DNA from: Incurvaria masculella
Taxonomy: Eukaryota; Arthropoda; Insecta; Lepidoptera; Incurvariidae
DNA length: 64,000 nucleotides
Reading direction: 5' to 3'
NCBI GenBank assembly: GCA_946894095.1
Contig: OX335655.1
Span: forward strand, 12,524,001-12,588,000
Positions 22,121 to 35,068 of the stretch are shown here, one piece after another; the first letter of the stretch is position 1, and every line of letters begins with the position of its first letter. Below the pieces are notes generated by a model. The model worked only from the letters and a program-made list of their open reading frames with translations, had not been told where the DNA came from and ran no database searches. Both the position numbers and the translations under genes were made by a program.

Positions 22121-25100
22121 AATATTTATCATGTAAAGTCAATACATACTCATCAACATACAACTTTCCCGCGCGGGTAGGATTACATAGTATTCGGGGT
22201 ATAATACTTAACTTATAACATGCACCGCTCGGTTCAACTTGATTGTTGACAATCACCGTTGTCATATGTTTGAGTATATCCCTGGATGGTTTAGATTCAC
22301 AATTCAGGACCCGGTAGGTGGCGCTGATCTCACATAAAAATGTCCAAAAACTAAATGGACACCCCAGATATTTCTTGGATACGTTTTTGCTTTTGAATTT
22401 AAAATAGAAAAAACATTGCACGTTAACATGTACAATGCCTAGGACTTAATGCTTGAAGTAATTTTCTACCAGCCTCATCAAACAGTCGCGTGAGCTCTGG
22501 AACAACACTTCTTCAAGCATGAAAGTTTAGGCTGAAAACTCCATGTAAACCTAACATAGCAAGGCTGAGAATTCTAATCTAATGAAATATTTAGACCTGG
22601 CCCAATAGTATACCATCATAAGTCATGCACGGAAAAAAAAGTTATATACTTATAATTTTAAAATTAAAATACATCAGTCGTTATTTTTCACCTGAAGATG
22701 AAAAATATTATCTATGATACTAACCAAAGATTATGTACTCCAGACTTAATCAAGCAGAAAGCAGTTTTACGAGGACATTTTGGGGATTGCTGTATAGTTC
22801 GAACTGGCTGTATAGGATTTGTTCCAGGTGAGATCCCCAGCTTAGTTTTAGACTTAGTTTAACTTAGTATTAGATTTTACCTAAATAATTTTATCATTTT
22901 ATTAAACACAAAATTGCTCAAAATAATTTTATTTTGAAATTAAATTAACAGGTCCAATAACGCTTACAGTTACACTTATTATAATTTCGAACTACTTACA
23001 CGCCCACACCAACAAACCTACATTTATTCAAACTTTTCATTCTTGGCCCATTTCGTTTCATTACATTTTGTGTCTATCAGCCTTATTTTATTAAACGTTT
23101 TTTTTATTCGTTCATTTTGTGTCTATATTTTTAACAATAATAATGTTGATTTATTTAATAAAATTGTTTTAAAATACTGTCTGTTAATATATTTTTTCTT
23201 CATTTAAGCCATCATGGCTATTTCTGCAAGCTTCGTCCATAACAATAATAATGACTCAAATTCGTAGTGGTCACAAATAGAAAAAAATAAATGTTGTATG
23301 CGCTTAGGTCATTATTTTGAATGGATACCTGATAATGAATCTTCATCAAAAAGTCCAATATTTAGACGCCTCAAGCCCAAGAATTTACAAAGCAAATCGC
23401 AATTATCGTTCACTTGACATTTCATGCCAAACCGACCTTGGGCATGCCGAGGTTGTACTCACCAGCCAAATAATCCGCGGGTTACTTTGCTGCCCTGGTG
23501 TCAAGTGATTCCAATGATCCCGAAAGACCCCAGATTTTCGCAAAACTAGAAACTAAATTGTTTTTAAATTGTGGAGAAAATACTTCACTTGTTTATAACT
23601 TTCTTCATATGCTTCCTATATGTCCATTTGAATATGCACTAATTTGTAATGAGTCGAAACTTACATATAAATCGAAAAACTAATATTAGAATCCTAAAGT
23701 CGAACATAGAACGTCCGTCTTTTGTAAAGTAAAGTAAATAACTAAAAAGTAATCCGTTCGAGCCTATATGCCTAGAATGTCCCACTTATGTTACATAGTC
23801 CACGCGTCGTGTTGCACGGCACTATTGGCTATTCTGTGATATTGGTATGCTCCAGTCCGACTATGACCGCATAATAAGCGTTCCTAGACGAGAGACAAAG
23901 CCTCGACAGCCCATGGTCCTAGAGTCTCTACTGCGAAGGCAACTACTTTATGATAACAAATATTTGTATTTTTTCCGTATTTTAATAATTATTATGCATT
24001 GTGACGTCGACACAATGTGTAAAGCATCGAGAGCCCAGTTTGTTCGCTCACGAATTCGCTCACTCCTGCTGTTCGCGAGATGAACACGTTAGAATGGCAC
24101 AGGTGTCTTTAGTGCAACAAACATACGATGTTGCATCGCGTATTCGTAAGCATACCTACACTCAGTGAATACCCTATACCGTTGCACGGATGAGTTTTTG
24201 TCGCTAGTCCCGTCCTTTAATGACCGATGAGTGAGACTGTTAACGCAAGTTTTTTTATTTATTAGAAGGAAAAACTGAAACATACAATTTCATAGTAAAT
24301 ATATAGAGAGAAGGCTTATTTTAAATTAGCCTATTTCCTAACTATTTCTCAGTGAAACATTTTTATTAAATCGGGCAAAGATCACTACACCAAGTAACTG
24401 AAAATAAGAATGTAAGTCAACATAAACAGATTAAGCATTATTATAGACTGAAGGGAAGTGAAGAATTCTGATTTCTTTTATTTTTCCGGTAAAAACAATT
24501 TGCTGGTCGCAAAATATATCCAAATTAGCAAGTAGTCCCTTTGCGTGTCCCTGCGACCATGGGCTCAAAGCCAACCCTCTAAGGCGTTTGCCGTGGGTTC
24601 TGCGCAGACCGCAAGGTTGTGGATTGATGGTACATTGATGACGATGGTACTTGAAATGAAATGAAATGAAAAAAAACTTTGTTTAAATTTGTATCTATAT
24701 TATCATTGAATAGTATTTGTTTTTTGTAACTGCATATGGATAGCTAATACATACCTCATGAGACCTTTCATAAATTCCACATCTACGTTCAACTGGATGC
24801 CAAAACGGATAATTTCGACACACACTGGGAGAAATAACGTATGACCATTTGTATTATTTTTGAAAGCCGGAACCTATACACCACAATTATTACTAAGTTA
24901 AAATGTTCGAATTATACCTTGTCGTATTTTTGTTTTGTTTATAAAGTATGTAGTACAGCCTGTGGCTTACAGATTGTCAGGACAACAAAAGGCCCGCTAC
25001 GGAGAATAACAATCATGGCAATATCCTAGTCGTCTTGATCGTCGCATCCTTTGAAATTAAAGATATAAATAAACGCGAGCAATCATCATAAATCGTTCCT

Positions 25101-26169
25101 GCATCCTCGACCTGGCCACATGGAGCTGCAGTGTGAGCGAAACACACTAAACAATAACGGGCACGTCTACAGACAACATATTTTTGGGGATAGCTCTTTG
25201 GGATGAAATCAATAGAAATGTTCAATACTGTGCCCGTAGTCCGTCTTTTCACCTAAATTAGCGTTTACGGAACTTCGAATTACGTTAAAACGTCTAATCC
25301 CCTGCAAGTTTTTTTTATCGGTTATTCTGTTTTACTTCTTCAAGCTGTCAAAATCCAACTCGGACATCCGATTTGTATGAAAACACGGAGTCGGCGTAAA
25401 CGGCAATGTCAACGTATTTACGGCAATGGTGAGTAAGCTGTCAAATTAAACTCGGACCCGCAAATGTTAGTTCACTTAACGCCCACTACGTGCGCTCTTA
25501 AATTTCTCCATAAATTTAAAAACGCCATAGTCGATCGGTTTGGCGAAAACGTTTTTCTACTTTATAAAGTAGAATGCTTTTGTGAAGTGATATAAACTTT
25601 TTAAATTTAGGTCCGGCTGTTTACATTTAAATGTATGCACTGACAAGAAAAATAATTTCTAATTCCCTTTTATTCAATAGTTGACTTTTTTAAAGAAAAA
25701 GATCTCGATTTCGTTTCTAATTCTGGTATATATTTGAGAGTAAACTACCATTCATGGATCCTTAGTCTAAAATAAAGAATTATAACTATTATTATTGTAT
25801 GATCCCTGCTTCTTGCTTCACGGTCGATACACACATATAATGGTCCTTTATGGGTTGTATAGCAGGAGACGGAATTGCAAACCCAACTTCCTGCGAATAG
25901 TTAAATTGCTTTCAACACTATTTTTAGTTATAATGTACATAGTTATTTTCACATCTTGATATCTTTAATCAATGTGTTCTTGCGCCATGGTCGATTCTAC
26001 ACACGTATCTCATTCATTGAAAAAAGCGACTAAATTGCTAAGTACATGTACATTCATGTGTTATTTGATAAGCAAAATAAAAATATTGTACTTATGTTTA
26101 TTTTGGTTATTTTTAAGGTTCTGCAGAGATATCATTAAATTTCGTAATCGAGCGCGATTCTTTTTTTAA
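22121..26169. other. Intergenic DNA between P450 and receptor clusters
   Basis: No exon of a known protein recognised. It contains a GGTAGGTGGCGCTGATCT-type segment (about 22310) of the kind often seen in dispersed repeats, an AAATG microsatellite at about 24654, and a degraded reverse SINE fragment at about 24718-24835 (GGATAGCTAATAC, TTCAACTGGATGCC). The rest shows nothing I can name. Confidence 0.5.
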
Positions 26170-26326
26170 TCTCCCCAACAACATTCCTTGCTCCACAACC
26201 AGACAGAGTTCACTATTATACTAATTCAGCCAATATCCCCACGCACGAAGAGATATTACATCCTTCGTGTCGAGTGAATTCGTCCTATGAGGTCGTTCGC
26301 GAAAGACGAACGTCATTTCTGCTAAG
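26170..26326 (+). promoter_or_regulatory. Conserved 5' flank of receptor-like gene A
   Basis: About 150 bp before the ATG resemble the flank of gene B (about 36420-36563): TTCCTTGCTCCACA, AGCCAATATCCC, ACGAAGAGATATT and a GTCATTCGC/GTCGTTCGC stretch occur in the same order. This is consistent with a shared promoter or 5' UTR kept after duplication. No TATA box or start site was identified. Confidence 0.4.
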
Positions 26327-29300
26327 ATGATGTCTAGAGCTAATATTATTAGCTCGGTTATAATATTATGTGTAACACTGCACCAGTTCGCGGCTACAAA
26401 AATAAGTGAGTATACATTTGGAAATCTAAATTAATACATCAGTCTTTACAGATCCGGTAAATGTTGATACCAAATCATCTTTGTTTGAAGTAATTTATAA
26501 ACTGTTAAAATGTTGCAGCTACGGAAACGACGTGTTCAATAAACTTTGTGTTTTGTATTTTTGTTTCCCCAGTAAGCAGTTTTGTGCAATATGGTTATCG
26601 AAAAAGTTTTTAATGGAATTATTTTATTATTAAGAAGACTAATACAAGTTCGCCCTTCCTATTCAAATTTAACCCTTGATTTGATTTGAAAAACTTTAAC
26701 TCCTACAACATAGACTGTAAGAGTATTTTAATTTAATTTCCTTACATTGACTAATCGATTCCGCTTATAAATATTTTTTGATTAGGCTCTAAGTACATTA
26801 ATTATAATCGGTTAAAATTTGAGCGTTTCTGGACTAATTCGTCCTCGAGTCACTCAGTATGTGACCTGCAGCAAATCCTGCTGGTAGTCGGGATTTTAAT
26901 GAACTTTAGTATGAACTCAAACAGAGGCTGTGCAATACCAAACGTAGGCATAGGCGACATCAGCTTCGCGAATTCGATTTTACTATTCGATAAACATGAT
27001 AAAGCTGAATCATAGAAGATCATCATGATAGACTTGTAAGCGTGTTGTTACGAGTGCGCCATCTGCGAAGGTAAAAGGCATTTGCTCGCGGACCGAGCTT
27101 GATCAACAGATAGCGCCACTTACCCACTTCCATCGCGAGCGGATTATACAACTCCTGTCTTTTTTGCTAACATTAGAACAATTTCTGGTAAATTCAAAGG
27201 ATGTCTAATGTTGAAAAGCTTATAAAAACAAAGTGTTGACGACTTCACTTGCTGAGAGTAGCTTAATAATAAAGGCACAATGGCTAAGGCCCTAATTCCT
27301 TTGCACATTAAATCGTGGTCCGTGTTGAATTGCAATCTCAACGGTGTCACGCTCAATGTTGTGCGCGCTTACGCAAACACAACCACAAATAGGGAACAAA
27401 TGATATTAGTTGTGGCAGTTCACTTCAAATTTGAATCCAAGCTGAATTTCGATTTCTACCTGAGAGACATTCAACGATTTGTGAAAAAACCAACAACAGT
27501 CGAAAACCGATAGTAGCTGCGTCGAAATGTGACACTGACAGTTGCACACACAGTGCCCTACCTCCAAAGCTTGAGCACTGTGTACGGCATTGAGTGACGT
27601 AACGAGGTCATCATACCGTTCACGGGACGCCATTTTGAGGGCTATCAGCGCAAATCGGACCAGTTGTGAACGCGCTTTCGGTAACGATACTTCAAATCGG
27701 ACCACGACCTTAAAGAGTCTTCGAGTGACAGTGATGTTCTTAATACTGCCCAGCTAATAACCCATTCTCTCTAATTCCACTTCAGGTGGCGTGGAGGATG
27801 AGCTGACCGGGTCGTGGAACCTTACAGCGACAGACATTCTCCGGCGGACACTCCTGCCCGGCTACGACCGATGGGTTCGACCCGCTAACTTCAATGAGGC
27901 CACACCGGTCAAGTTCTCCCTGAAGGGCCGTCATCTGCAGATCGACGAAAGCAAAGGGACAGCCACATTAGTCGGATGGATGAAAGTTGTCAGTGTCAAC
28001 TAAATACAATTACCGTTTTAATTGCCGTTTTTTGGAACTATGTTCCTTGTTGCGCGGTTGGCGGATGGGAACCATAAGGGAAAAAGTGTCCATGGACACT
28101 TTTACTGTTCACCCATATAACGGGCATTAGTGTCAACCACGGAGGATAGGTGGTGTCAACCCTCCGGCCATAATGCAATAAAATGCGTTGAGACCGAAAT
28201 GCTCTGCAACAGTGTGCGTCCATTTCATTAAAATAGGCGTCTAGCGCTTTAAGCGTAATCTCGTGTTCAACTTGACGACTGACAATTGTTAAATGTTGTT
28301 CCGTCCGACCTTGAAGTATTTCTTGAGGTAATACATAGTATAGCGAAAGGACTCCGTCCCTACCGGGTGTCCCCTGACACCTCTTATATTTTTATCGTAT
28401 GTCAATGTCTAATTGGAAAAATTAATAAATATTCCATCCCATAATTTTCAAATTGATACTTAAAATGGTACATCCCTGACCGTAATGGAAAACACGAGTA
28501 ATGAAGAACATGCAATCGAATGGCTAACAGCAATGTATCTTTTACCTATATGAAACAATAAGAAAAACATTTCTACCATGATAATAATCAATTAATGTTA
28601 TCTTAATTTGTCCTGTGAAAGTGTCACTTTTGCATATTTCAGGCCTGGCATGACAATAAACTACGATGGAACGTGAGCGATCACGGAGGCATAAAAACAA
28701 TTCGGGTGGCACCCGAAGAGATTTGGAAGCCGGATCTAGAGCTCTACAACATGGCCGCCAAGCCGCCCACAATCGGAATGCAGGCCAGGATCCTCGTGTA
28801 TTCGGACGGTACAGTTTTGTGGGTGCCACCCATTACCTTCAACGTGTTCTGCAAACTTGACCTGAAGAATTGGCCGCGAGACTCTCAGACCTGCAGATTC
28901 CTGATCGGTTCGTGGACTCATGATGCGATGGCCCTTGATTTGACATTCGACAACAATACAGGGGTAAGTCCTAGAAAACTCCGTTCTCTTATTATATTTT
29001 TAAGGGTCAGTGCTTATCAAAAGTTTTTTTGTGCGAAGGGTGGCATACGGTGTACGCCAGGACCTCTTAAGGTGCCCGACGAAATCCTATTCGAACTTAC
29101 AGGGGGCTGCGAAAACCATGCCGGCCTGCCAGATGCTTATGCACACCAGTTTTGAAGGATCCCAGGTTGTACTTGGGGTATTTGCACCAAAGTACAACCT
29201 GGGAGGGAGGAACCTCGGCAGGGAGTTCATTCTATGGTTTTCCGACCCTTTTTCCCAGATCGAGGTAACACAATAATACAATTATATATTGTAAAGCGCT

Positions 29301-31520
29301 TTTATACTACCCGGGAAGGCTGTTTTCCTACCCCCTGCAAAACCGATATAGTTTTGGTTCAGCGCAGTCGTATGCGAGAGAAGGGGACCAGCCAGAATCC
29401 CATCCCGACAAATATAACATATCGTAAAAACCTTTCATTAATATATAAGAACGTATTATTTCTTATTTATTTATTCCTATTATTTAATGTGTAAGTATTA
29501 CAATCGATGCAGTTATATTATCTCTATTACATAGACAAATTAATACATATTCATCACGTGTGCCATTTCTAGCTCCCGACCACCGATATCTGACCTAAGG
29601 GTACCCTGCGGTTGACAAGTGTCAACCTCGTTTCCCCGAATGTGTTGTTCGGCACACATAGTATGTGGTGTAATTGTTAAATGAAGTCAATTTTAATCCA
29701 AGGGACACATTTATTTGGTTACAGTACGACGGCGAGGAGCTGAGCTGGGACGAGACGGGATCACACTGGCAGGTCGGCGACGTGGTCACGGAGCGCCTGG
29801 TGCAGTACTACAGCTGCTGCGTCGAGCCGTACGTCTCCCTGCAGTACGACATCACCGTGAGCAGGCGCGGCGGCGGCCAGGTCTTCGTCAACGAGGCTCC
29901 AGTGATTGCGCTCGTGGCTCTCCTCATCGCCGCGGCGCTCAGGCAGCCCGGCTCGCGGGCGGCCATCTTGGCGGCCGTCGCCATCACGTGCTCGATGTTC
30001 CTGATATACTTGTCCCTCCGACTGCCGCATTTGACGGAGAGGGCGCCGAGGGTCGCCATCTTCTACTGCGGCCTGCTCTGTCTGGCGGCCGCTTGGGGCG
30101 TGACGTCGGCGGTCGCGGATCGACTCGGAAAACTCGACAACAGGCCCGTCCCGGGCTCTCTGAGGAGATTTGTCAAGAAGTCGAAGCTCAATGTAGTGGC
30201 CGACGAGGAAGGGGTAAGTTCTTATCCGTGCATTAATAATGTTAATTATGGATTGATTCATACTACGAATATCCAAACGTTTTGTTAATCCTAAGACACT
30301 CCTAACTCTTTACTTCTCTTATGTCAGAAGCCATCTGGAATATGCCTCCCAGGTTTGGAACCCAAGGTATGAAATATATAAATACCGACTTGAGCGCATT
30401 CAGCAAACTTCAGGTTATGAATACTGTCATGTGTCTACTCGCAAATAATATTCCTAAGAAGTAATTAATTTACCTTTAAGGTAAATGAATTCCCGACGGG
30501 ACTAGCTTGTTTGTGGGCACGGCACAATAACTTTCTATTGCGCTCTGGCACCGTCTCTTTTTTTTAAATAAAGAGACTGTCTTCGTTATGAGGAGTATGC
30601 AACACGTCCACAAATCAAACAATGCGAATAGTGTTTGATTTGGTCAGATTTACATACAATTTAATTATAAAAGTACTTTTAGCTGAAAGTATATAAGGTT
30701 GTAATCAAAAGTCAAATAAAAACAGAATCTTCATGGAACAAGGTTGGCTTAGTGACAATTTTTTTTTACTTTTATCGTTGAGTAATCTACGTCCAAACTT
30801 ATGGTTTAAAACGCGCAAGAAATTTAAACTTTCGGACCTTATAACTTAGAATAAAAAAACAAGTTTACAATGCCAATGGTCATCAAGCTTCTAGTTTGAT
30901 CAAATAAAGCTGTTTTGAGGATAATTTTGGATATACGGCCATAAATATGCGCCTGATCTTCTATCCACGTTTGTATGGGGAGTTGAACGGGAAGGCCCCA
31001 GCTCAAACATAAAACTAAAGGACGGAATCTATTAGTTTTGTTTTTAGGGCCCGTCCCTCCGTCCGTGCACCCGTCCGTCCGTCCGTCCGTCTGACACAGG
31101 GCTCTATTTCATGAACCGTTACACGTAGACAGCTGAAAATTTTACAGAGTGTGTATATATTTTGCCGCTATAACAACAAATAGGTAAAATATATGAATAA
31201 TAAAAATGTAACAGGTACCACCCTACAAAAGACGTGATTTTGTGGTGTTAAATCTTGTACGATGGTACGGAAGTCTTCATTGGCGAGTCCGATTCGCATT
31301 TGGCCGGTGTTTCTATATTCAATTCCTATCGGCCTTTAAAACTAGTTTGATTGTGTTTCAGACGGCTATGTCGGACGAAAAGGAGAAATCCGCCACAGCT
31401 GCAGCGGCGGCGACCGCGGCCGCGACGGACAGCTGGGCCCAGCTTGCCTCCCTGCTCGACAACGCTGCTCTCCTCACCGGTGCTGTTGGCCTGGTGCTTT
31501 TGCTGGTTTTGAACATTTAA
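26327..31520 (+). CDS. Divergent nicotinic acetylcholine receptor-like subunit, gene A
   Basis: Cys-loop ligand-gated ion-channel subunit, predicted to act as part of a pentamer at the plasma membrane. Exons 26327-26405, 27786-27988, 28643-28963, 29725-30213, 31362-31520 give 416 residues. Seen: signal peptide (about 1-23), YDRWVRP, RWN...GG, IWKPD (121-125), Cys-loop C164-C178 with 13 residues between, vicinal C232-C233 in a YYSCC loop C (alpha-type agonist site), M1 about 254-273, M2 281-300, M3 309-331, a short M3-M4 loop with an alanine run, and M4 395-414. N-glycosylation sequons lie at 38 and 104. The donor after exon 2 is GTCAGT, shared by both genes. Odd: the M1-M2 link reads QPGSRAA, without the GEK that usually precedes the cation-channel M2, and M1-M3 are alanine-rich. 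The family is secure; channel function and ligand are inference. Confidence 0.88.
29160..29204. repeat. 15-bp inverted repeat in gene A intron 3
   Basis: TCCCAGGTTGTACTT (29160-29174) and its exact complement at 29190-29204. Related AAAGTACAACCTGGGA-like sequence occurs at about 40798, and TACAACCTGGG near 46977, so the arms belong to a dispersed repeat, here probably two copies head to head. Confidence 0.7.
30285..30465 (+). mobile_element. Small LINE RT fragment (gene A intron 4)
   Basis: The plus strand encodes YVRSHLEYASQVWNPR followed by RLERIQ, the conserved C-terminal RT block of Jockey/CR1-like LINEs. It is a short relic ended by the MITE-A copy that starts at about 30477. Confidence 0.7.
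30477..31012 (+). mobile_element. Diverged MITE-A copy (gene A intron 4)
   Basis: Matches 32446-32996 in the same orientation, from TTTAAGGTAAATGAATTCCCG (degraded end) through CTGTCTTCGTTATGAGGA, TTTCGGACCTTATAACTTAG and AATGCCAATGGTCATCA to CGTTTGTATGGGGAGTTGAA. It shows moderate divergence. Confidence 0.7.
31042..31308 (+). mobile_element. Dispersed repeat P copy ending 53 bp before gene A exon 5
   Basis: Begins TTTTTAGGGCCCGTCCC, carries a (CCGT)n run, ACAGGGCTCTATTTCATGAA, TTTGCCGCTATAACAACAAA and GTACGATGGTACGGAAG, and ends TGGCGAGTCCGATTCGCATTTGGCCGG. Other copies lie at 39791-40107, 52776-53115 and 53388-53683. The intron's acceptor is at 31360-31361. Confidence 0.75.
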
Positions 31521-31785
31521 ATGGGTTGTTGAACCTAAAATAATGACTTCAAGAGCACACATTAACGCGAGAAAATGTTTCCTCATCAGAAGGCTGTGTT
31601 ATGTATGTCAGATAGCTTTTTTGTCCTATTTCATTTATTGAGTGCTTATTTTAATGTGTTTTTGTTATTGGATTTCATATTTATTTTTATACTTTCGATA
31701 ACATAATGAGCTAAAACTTCTTGCCTAGATATTAAAACTTGTACATACCTATATTTTTCAAGTACGTGACTCAATCATCTGATTA

Positions 31786-31791
31786 AATAAA
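31786..31791 (+). terminator. Polyadenylation signal, receptor-like gene A
   Basis: AATAAA about 265 bases after the stop codon; the first clear canonical hexamer downstream. Confidence 0.45.
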
Positions 31792-32286
31792 AGGCTTAAA
31801 ATAAAAAATCTGCTGTCTCCGTACCGATCGTTTTGTTTGAATATCGACATTATTTCTTTACCACGCCAAACCAACAACGTTATTAGCGGTAATTAATGAA
31901 AGCCAGAAATTGCAGAAATGTGTTAAAATACAAGAAAGCAATTTCCGATTTCCTATCCTGTTTTCAAGTAGAAACGTCTTAATTCCTAGATAAGCCTTCA
32001 ACGTTAAACTCGTCAACAACAACTCGAACAGCACGAACTTCGAGCAGGCGAAATATAAAATGCATTCGGTTTTCTCATTATTGACTAAATTTTTTTTCGA
32101 TCTGGACACACTCTATTGCCACAAAAGGGGTTATTTTTATTTTATTTTATAAGAAACTTTACAGCTAATCTTATATTATTACATGATAATTATTTTAATA
32201 TTTTTAAGCCAAAGCAAAGACAAAGTTTCATTGTTTACAAACTGAAATGTCTTACAACTAAACGATATGTAACTTGCAACATTCCA

Positions 32287-32365
32287 CAACCGTGTGTATG
32301 ATAGGGTGTGTGTGCGGTATGTACGTGGTGAAAGGGTGTGTATAATGTGAGTGTGTGTATGTAGT
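32287..32365 (+). repeat. GT-rich imperfect microsatellite
   Basis: Broken GTGTGT runs interspersed with GGTGAAAGG. Simple sequence just upstream of MITE-A. Confidence 0.7.
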
Positions 32366-32445
32366 AAATATTATGTTCATTTTAGGCTTTATGGAGAAAT
32401 GTCCTTGCCATCCCCCTTCGAGCAAAGTTACTCCTAACATGGCTG

Positions 32446-32996
32446 TTAAGGTGGCCCAACCCGGCGGGACTAACTCATTCGCGGGCACTGAACAAAACCG
32501 TGCTGTTGCGCTCTGGGACCTTCTCTGTTTCAAAGAAAAAGACAGGCTCCGTGATGAGGAAGATGCAACATGTCCACAAAAAATGATAATGTGCATAGTG
32601 TATGATTTGGTAAGATTTACGAAAATTTTGATTTCAAAACGACTTATAGCTAAAAGTAAACCACGTTCGCTGTAGTCAAAAATCTAACAAAAACCAAATA
32701 GATTATAAATCTTGATAAAATAAGCTATGTCTGATGACTAATCTTTTTAAGGTTTTCTTACTTTATCATTGCGTAATAAACCACCAAAGTTATTATATAA
32801 AACGCGTGAAAAATTCGAACTTTCGGACCTTACGACTTAGAAACCAAACACAATTTTACAATGCCAACGGTCATCAGACATCTAGTTCGATCAAATAAAG
32901 CTCTTTTGAGCAAAATTTGGGATCTCTGATAAGAAATATGGGCGCGATCTTCTTTCCCCGTTTGTATGGGTAGATGAGCGGGTTGGGCCACCTTAA
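32446..32996 (+). mobile_element. MITE-A, complete, TTAA target duplication
   Basis: A 551-bp non-coding element (including both TTAAs) with inverted ends GGTGGCCCAACCCG / CGGGTTGGGCCACC. TTAA duplication suggests mobilisation by a piggyBac-type transposase (family knowledge). Other copies: 47094-47647 (opposite strand, also TTAA-flanked), 30477-31012, 10786-11226, 57196-57512. Confidence 0.85.
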
Positions 32997-33677
32997 GTGA
33001 CAGTACACGCGGTATTTCTGGCTAGGAATGTGCGAGATAGGCTGGTGGGTTTTGTAGTGTGCCATTTTCCAAGCCCATTTGTGTTATAAGTGGTTTGGTG
33101 TGTCAGTAAACATAGGTCCGCGTTTTGTAGAAGCTTTTCTCAGCATGCCACCTGTAAGTACTTGTTTAAATGTTGCATTTAGTGTCGCTCAATAGTTTTA
33201 ATGATTAAAAACATTAAAGGCATGATTTAATAATATATATTTTCTTATTTTGCCCTAAAGTTGGGAAATATTTATAAATTAAACCAATATATATTATTAA
33301 ACTTTGTTTCATATTTAATTTAATAAACAGGTTGTAAGCAACTCATTAATCCGGAAATAATTAATTCCGAAGCTTACTTAGATTTTGAAATGTTTTCTTA
33401 CCTTTATAGCAATGTACAGTAAAGTATAAAAGCATAGCCATGTTGAAATGGTCTACAGCCCTTCATGGTCAATAAATAATATAGAGGTATGTACCCACAT
33501 ATGTTATACTTTACATCTGCTATCACGGCTTAAGATTTGCTTTTTATTAATTTTACAATGTATGCCTTCTGTCTTCTCCGTCTGCGCCTATCCCTCTTCC
33601 CATCACCCCTTTACCATTGCTTTAATTCCCACCAAAATTAAAATAAAACCTGAACTTTGCAACCAGGTAGGGGTGGG

Positions 33678-34068
33678 TTTTTTTTATGTGACCATGACAT
33701 GGATGGCTAATATCACACAACTACCGTTATGATATTAGCCCAATACACCACATTCCCGAAGGAATTTGGTGCCGTGCCAGGACCTTCCCTTTATGAGCAC
33801 GGCTACATTGAACTGGATGGAAAACACGGACAATTTTTAATTGCCGCTTCTACCATCTTTACATCTAATGCGATGGTACCAACCCGGGCGGGCTTAAACC
33901 CTACCACCTAGTAGGGGAAGGGGACCTACAGTTTTACATGGATTCCGAACCATGGAGCACCTCGCATTATCGAACTCAGAAAGAGAAAGACAGTGGCGCA
34001 TGTCGGTATTGAACCCAGGCCTCTGGTACGCTAGGCCAGTCCCCGCGCCACTAGGCTACGAGCCGCTC
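33678..34068 (-). mobile_element. SINE with tRNA-like head
   Basis: Poly-T, then the complete reversed body, ending CCCGCGCCACTAGGCTACGAGCCGCTC. On the minus strand this is the tRNA-like head with a box A and the GGTATTGAACCC complement of box B (with a small deletion before it). Confidence 0.85.
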
Positions 34069-34692
34069 GAATGCTGTTAAGTATGCTGAATTTGTAAATA
34101 TGATTGGTAAAACCAAAAAGACTTCAGTAGGAAGGCATATTTCTTCAATTAACGCATTGCGTAAGAACACCCGGGGCCTTCTATAAGCCTACTAAAGAAG
34201 TAAACGAAAAAAAAAATTATAAAAATATTTCTGGCTAAAAAACTTCGCGGCACATGAACTCAGCCCAAATAACAAGAAGAACATAGAAACAAATAACATA
34301 ACGACACTTAAAGGGCCTTTATTACTAAAGCGCTGAATATCATGTAATGCTATTGATTGAAAGCTGTTAAGTAAGGCCCTTAATATGCGACGATTAAGCT
34401 AATCGGCAGTACTTGAAAAGGGCCCTAAATGTACAATAATAAATGTAAACATAAAAAAGGTTTTTAAAAACAAACTTGTAAAACTTTAAAAAAATCTTGA
34501 AGCTTTCTTTAAGGTGTACTAACTTCAAAGAAAAATAAATAAAATAATCTAATACATTTAAAAGGTTGCTTTTAAAAAAACTTTTTTAAGGTAAAATTAT
34601 AAAGATTGATGCATTTGAACAAATAGATTGCTCTCCAAGTAGTCGGTAAGCGGGTAAAATATACATTTTCCGTTTTGAATATAATTGATCAG

Positions 34693-35068
34693 TTAAGAAC
34701 GGCCCGTAAGCTATGCTCCCCATACAAACGTAGTTTACTAATAATTTGAAAACCACTGTTCCGATTTAATTGATATTTGATACTTAATATCAGGCAACAA
34801 TAATCTGTGTCTGCATGCTTTTGTTTTTTTGAAAAATCCAAACCGAATAGGATGAAAGCAAAAACCAAATCTTCATACTAATTTTGTTTTCTCTGTGGTT
34901 TGACTCAGGATACATTTACCGAAATAACAAAGGCATGCAGACACAGATATTTGTTGCCAGATATATGATACCAAATATCAAGTAAATTGGAACAGTGGTT
35001 TTCAAATGATTAGTAATCTACGTTTGTATGGGAGGCGAAATTTTCTGATGCTTACGGGGGCACCTTAA
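34693..35068. mobile_element. MITE-B copy 1, TTAA-flanked, 376 bp
   Basis: Long complementary ends. GAACGGCCCGTAAGC, CCATACAAACGTAG and TTTGAAAACCACTGTTCC at the left recur inverted at the right (GGAACAGTGGTTTTCAAA, CTACGTTTGTATGGGAGG, GCTTACGGGGGC). It is flanked by TTAA on both sides. No coding capacity; likely piggyBac-type non-autonomous. Confidence 0.85.

Noticed and set aside
21819..22421. 200-codon minus-strand open frame
   Set aside because: It runs antisense across P450 exon 10 and into its 3' flank; composition and position make it a by-product. No family resemblance in that frame.
28673..29155. Receptor exon 3 reading through into the intron as a longer exon
   Set aside because: GTAAGT at 28964 is a clear donor, the paralogue has the same boundary at 39000, and the read-through part is repeat R.
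29715..30236. Long arginine-rich frame overlapping receptor gene A exon 4, and a 171-codon frame on the opposite strand
   Set aside because: Both are shadows of the GC-rich exon 29725-30213, whose own frame carries the Cys-pair and transmembrane segments.
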